DNA of 64,000 nt from Gracilimonas amylolytica (GTDB lineage Bacteria; Bacteroidota; Rhodothermia; Balneolales; Balneolaceae), in contig NZ_PQBS01000010.1 of assembly GCF_002911695.1 (NCBI RefSeq), positions 124,001-188,000 of the forward strand. The letters run 5' to 3'. The notes under the pieces are model-generated. The model saw only the letters and a list, made by a program, of their open reading frames with translations. It was not told the origin of the DNA and did not search any database. Below, piece after piece: positions 60,867 through 64,000 of the stretch. Positions within the stretch are counted from its first letter, which is position 1, and every line of letters starts with the position of its first letter. Made by a program: the position numbers and the translations under genes.

Positions 60867-61240
60867 AAAAAGCCGTCATACTGATCCGCCGGCTGGCGGA
60901 GAAAGACCTTGCCTATTCTTACCTCCTTGCCCCAATCACGACCTCTCTATGAATATCCAATATCCAACAAGGAACATTCAATTTCGAAGTGGTTATACTG
61001 CCTTAATTTAGCAACCAAACTTACACAACATAAGAGGCCGTCTTCCTGAGGGAGCGAAGGATCTTCACAGGCCTATTCTTGCCCAACTGCCCCAATCACG
61101 ACCTCCTCTGTCTCCTCCTTAACAAGGAGGAGGACGCCTGATTATACATAGTTGCCCATATTCACCCCCTCATTGTCATTTCGACCGGAAGGAACGAGCC
61201 CCAAAGGCGAGTGAGTGAAGCGGAGAAATCTATGGTAGTT
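60867..61240. repeat. Repeat mosaic: GGATC modules, R5 copy, CTCC hairpin, GTCATTTCGACC module
   Basis: First module 60871-60950 with TCCGCCGGCTGGCGGA, then an R5 copy (60952-60992). A second module (61041-61139) reads CTGAGGGAGCGAAGGATC, an uninterrupted form, and ends in the CTCC hairpin (61111-61139). The GTCATTTCGACC module follows from 61171 to about 61230. No gene present. Confidence 0.65.
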
Positions 61241-61370
61241 TTAGATGGGCAACCAACTTTGCTCTAACTAGCCACCGCATCCCGACTTTCGGGATAACGC
61301 CTGCGCTAGTTCCAGGTTTGAGATTGGTTTATGCCTGAATTAGGCAACCAAAACCACACAACCACAAAAA

Positions 61371-61499
61371 GCCGTCATACTGATCCGCCGGCTGGCGGAG
61401 AGGGACCTTGTCTATTCTTACCTACTTGCCCCAATCACGACCTCCTCTGCCTGCCTGCCGATTTGGTAGGTCTCCTCCTTAACAAGGAGGAGGACGCCT
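61371..61499. repeat. Repeat module with nested mini-palindrome insertion
   Basis: Same module as at 53331, but between CCTCCTCTG (61441-61449) and TCTCCTCC (61471) lies a 21-base CCTGCCTGCC...GGTAGG (61450-61470) that is missing in the copies at 53398, 55175 and 61102. Confidence 0.7.
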
Positions 61500-61599
61500 G
61501 TTATACTTGGTTAATTGATTGCAAACCATGGGCTTTGGTTACTGCCTCGTTTTGAACCGGGATTGATGGGATTGGCAAGGAATTTACAGGATTCACGTC

Positions 61600-62150
61600 G
61601 AAATATATCTGAATTTTTTCAGTTACCACCGCAGGATAAGGGAACGCCTTTGTTAATACGACGTACCGTCTGACGACTTAAACATGGGCATGAAGGAAAA
61701 TCTTGCAAAGAGTCGTCTGACGGAGAGCTTATTTTCTGCACAGCATCCCGACTTTCGGGACGACGCCTGCGCTAGTTCAAGGTTTGATGTCGGTTTATGC
61801 CTGAATTGTGCACCCAAACTCACAAAACATAAAAAGCCCGTCTTCCTGATCCGCCGGCTGGCGGAGAAGGATCTTGCCTATTCATACTTGGTTGCCCGTA
61901 TCCGCAACCCCTCTTTGTTTCTCCCCTATTCTTAGGGGAGAAGACGCTGTAACAACCTCATTCCTCATATTCACCATCCTTCTTTGTCATTTCGAGCGGA
62001 GAAATCTATGGTGGTTATTGAACGACCGGTTCACCGATCGGCGATGGACCGGTGGTCCTGGCATGCGTTCTCCCGATTATATCGGGATGGTTGGGAACGA
62101 GTATCTACGCTGTATTTACCTCATTGCTTGTATTCACCAAAACCCTTGAT
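61600..62150. other. Gene-free repeat-rich stretch before the receptor gene
   Basis: Holds another GGATC module with TCCGCCGGCTGGCGGA (61851-61866), CATCCCGACTTTCGGGA hairpins near 61280 and 61745, a GTCATTTCGAGC module (61986) and the CGTTCTCCCGATTATATCGG hairpin (62066). Short open frames here change between copies and look non-coding. Confidence 0.6.
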
Positions 62151-62282
62151 CATTCGATATTGGAGATTCAACTGTGGAAATTCCAATTAGCCACATGCAC
62201 AAAATTGTAAAAATGGAATAAATCCGATTTAGATGGAGAATGATTCCAACGGTGAGTTCGTAGTTTTAGTTGTGAAAGCCCT

Positions 62283-64000
62283 ATGAACCAACTTATAACT
62301 ATGACTTCACGACTTTCAGTCACGTTTTCAACACTAATTACCTTACTTTTACTGCTGCCGGCGTCGGTATTTTCTCAGGATGTTCAGATCACCGGACAGG
62401 TGGTTGATAATGAGTCGGAACCCCTGATCAATGCTACCGTGGCGGTGTATGATGAGGATGCCCCGGAAACCCCACTATCCGGTACGGTGACCGATGTAAA
62501 CGGCGACTTCAACCTTGAGGTAGATCCCGGGAATTACCTGCTTCGCATTTCTTTTTTATCGTTTCAGGATCATGAACAACCACTTGAGGTGGCATCCGGG
62601 CAGGATATTGACCTGGGGACCATCCGTCTGCAACCCACACAATCTGAGTTGGGTGAGGTGGAAGTTCAGGGGCAGCGTTCTTACATGGAAATGAATTTCG
62701 ACAGCCGGACTTTCAATGTGGAGGAAGATGTGACGAGTCTTGGCGGTTCAGCCCTGGATGTGTTGGATAACGTGCCTTCCATCACCACTGATTTTGAAGG
62801 AAATGTGAGCCTACGGGGTAATCAGGGCGTGCAGATACTCATCAATGGGCGGCCATCCAATCTGGTTCGAAATGGAACTGATGCCCTCAGCAGTATTCCG
62901 GCCGGACTGATCGAAGAAGTGAAGATCATCACCAATCCCTCTGCACGGTACTCGGCCAACGGCACGGGCGGTATTATTGATATCATCCTGGTAGATAATG
63001 CCGAGTTAGGATTTAATGGCAGCGTTCGGCTCAACACCGGTATTCCACAAGATCATTCGGTTGGGGTGAACCTGAATTATCAGCGAAAGAACATCAACTG
63101 GTTCGTGAATACACAGCTTGAATATGAACAGGATCCGCGCTCAAGCCGAACCTTTCAGAGTTTCAGTGCCGATACCACCTTTGCCTATTCCGAAAGCAGT
63201 GACTGGGATGAGAAAGAGATCGAAGGAAGCATAGACCTTGGGGCCGATATCTTTCTTCCGGCAGATCAGGTCCTGACCGTGGAGGGTCGCCTTAACCTTG
63301 AGACAGGCGAGGAAGACCGAAACGTGAATTACACGGATTACGACCCGCTGAATGACGAGGTCTATCGATCTGTAAATAGCAGCTGGCCGGTCATAGCGGA
63401 AAGTATCCGGGAAGTCAATGATGAGCAAAATGAATCTGATTACGAAGCCCGCATACAGTACGAAAAGATCTTTGGCGGGAATGACGATCACATGCTAAGA
63501 GCGGATGCCGATTTCGAATGGGGCGTGGAAGATGAAAATTCCCTTTTGGATCAGCGGATCGTGTCCGGAACCGGAGATGAGGAGCGACAGCGCACCTTTG
63601 GTAACGAAACCTACCGTGACCTCCGGATGGATGTGGATTATGAGCGTCCCATTCGGGAAAACGATAAATTTGAGGCCGGATTTCGGTTCAACTATGAAAC
63701 TGAGGACAGTGATTACCTGGTGGAAGAATTTGTGAATAATAACTGGGTGGAAGCCTCTGAAGAATTTGGCGCCACGGACAACTTCGAGTATCTGGAAAAT
63801 GTAAATTCTGCCTATGCGATCTATTCCGGTGAACTGAAGCCTTTCACCTATCAAATGGGTGTGCGGGCCGAAAATACGCGTATTGAAACGGAACTCACCA
63901 ACAGTGGTCAGGGCAGTGACCAAAATTATCTGGACTTGTTTCCAAGCTTATTTCTTTCCTATACTTTGAACGAACAAAATTCCGTTCAGGCGAGTTACAG
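62283..64000 (+). CDS. Outer-membrane beta-barrel receptor (TonB-dependent type), 3' end outside window
   Basis: The frame runs from ATG 62283 (or ATG 62301) without a stop to the right edge, 572 codons visible. After a signal peptide comes a CarboxypepD_reg-like domain (VQITGQVVDNESEPLINATV, VTDVNGDFNLEV). A plug domain follows (VLDNVPSITTDFEGNVSLRGNQGVQILINGRPS, then IEEVKIITNPSARYSANGTGGIIDI), and then alternating barrel strands rich in aromatic and acidic residues (FNGSVRLNTG, GVNLNYQRKNINWFVNTQLEYEQDP). This order is that of the outer-membrane beta-barrel family related to TonB-dependent receptors. The substrate is unknown. The upstream kelch protein may regulate it. Confidence 0.88.
   Translation, partial: MNQLITMTSRLSVTFSTLITLLLLLPASVFSQDVQITGQVVDNESEPLINATVAVYDEDAPETPLSGTVTDVNGDFNLEVDPGNYLLRISFLSFQDHEQPLEVASGQDIDLGTIRLQPTQSELGEVEVQGQRSYMEMNFDSRTFNVEEDVTSLGGSALDVLDNVPSITTDFEGNVSLRGNQGVQILINGRPSNLVRNGTDALSSIPAGLIEEVKIITNPSARYSANGTGGIIDIILVDNAELGFNGSVRLNTGIPQDHSVGVNLNYQRKNINWFVNTQLEYEQDPRSSRTFQSFSADTTFAYSESSDWDEKEIEGSIDLGADIFLPADQVLTVEGRLNLETGEEDRNVNYTDYDPLNDEVYRSVNSSWPVIAESIREVNDEQNESDYEARIQYEKIFGGNDDHMLRADADFEWGVEDENSLLDQRIVSGTGDEERQRTFGNETYRDLRMDVDYERPIRENDKFEAGFRFNYETEDSDYLVEEFVNNNWVEASEEFGATDNFEYLENVNSAYAIYSGELKPFTYQMGVRAENTRIETELTNSGQGSDQNYLDLFPSLFLSYTLNEQNSVQASY

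Noticed and set aside
61331-62190. Several 60-90 codon open frames before the receptor gene
   Set aside because: All run across repeat modules whose copies elsewhere are frame-disrupted.

Overview
The window reads as ordinary chromosome of a Gram-negative, Bacteroidota-like bacterium, most likely Balneolota (Balneola/Gracilimonas relatives) or a near neighbour. This is an inference from gene content: outer-membrane beta-barrel receptor, Bacteroidota-type extended S16, cysteine-less CdsZ-like coiled-coil protein, DUF5117-type metalloprotease, DivIVA beside YggS, TATCTTTG-like promoter boxes resembling the Bacteroidota -7 element, and several TTG starts. No tRNA, CRISPR array or prophage was seen.

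Layout. 1-5.5 kb: end of a LolC/MacB-type ABC exporter and its ATPase, a decayed secreted-protein gene, a PnuC-family transporter facing thiamine pyrophosphokinase, an NrnA-type DHH phosphoesterase and a receiver-GAF protein. 5.5-12 kb: HtrA-like lipoprotein protease, beta-lactamase-fold hydrolase, serA, and an overlapping amidoligase/glutamine-amidotransferase pair, which is the best candidate for a little-described metabolic system. 12-22.5 kb: ABC-F ATPase, SIMPL protein, stand-alone AtuA C-terminal domain, a second ABC exporter, MscS, GAF-type methionine sulfoxide reductase, MarC, DinB and a Na+/alanine symporter. 22.5-29.5 kb: a REP-associated transposase between its own hairpins, a large metzincin-like protease, aat bracketed by two copies of a covarying palindrome, and an OmpA/DUF4398 lipoprotein pair inside a field of H-X-Y palindromic repeats.

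29.5-34.3 kb is the translation cluster ffh-rpsP-rimM-trmD-rplS followed by adk; S16 carries a very long acidic tail. 34-47 kb holds a DUF1499 protein, a DcsG-like ATP-grasp enzyme, a secreted protein with an internal duplication, a DUF72 protein, an SSS symporter, a histidine kinase with a predicted OB-fold-like sensor, a SirB1-type protein, a lone arginine deiminase, a site-2 protease, smpB and a DUF4010 membrane protein. RNase P RNA lies on the minus strand at about 47.0-47.36 kb. 48-53.3 kb: CdsZ-like and NIF3 proteins, then yggS, two small membrane/coiled-coil genes and divIVA (reminiscent of the Gram-positive ylm cell-division cluster), then purine nucleoside phosphorylase.

From 53.3 kb the gene density falls and intergenic gaps of 0.4-1.5 kb fill with mosaics of short palindromic repeats, some nested inside others. 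One gap holds three near-consensus DnaA boxes spaced about two helical turns apart. The genes here are an acidic protein, a lipoprotein asparaginase-family hydrolase, YceI, DoxX, a membrane-spanning kelch/winged-helix-like regulator and the start of an outer-membrane beta-barrel receptor cut by the right edge.
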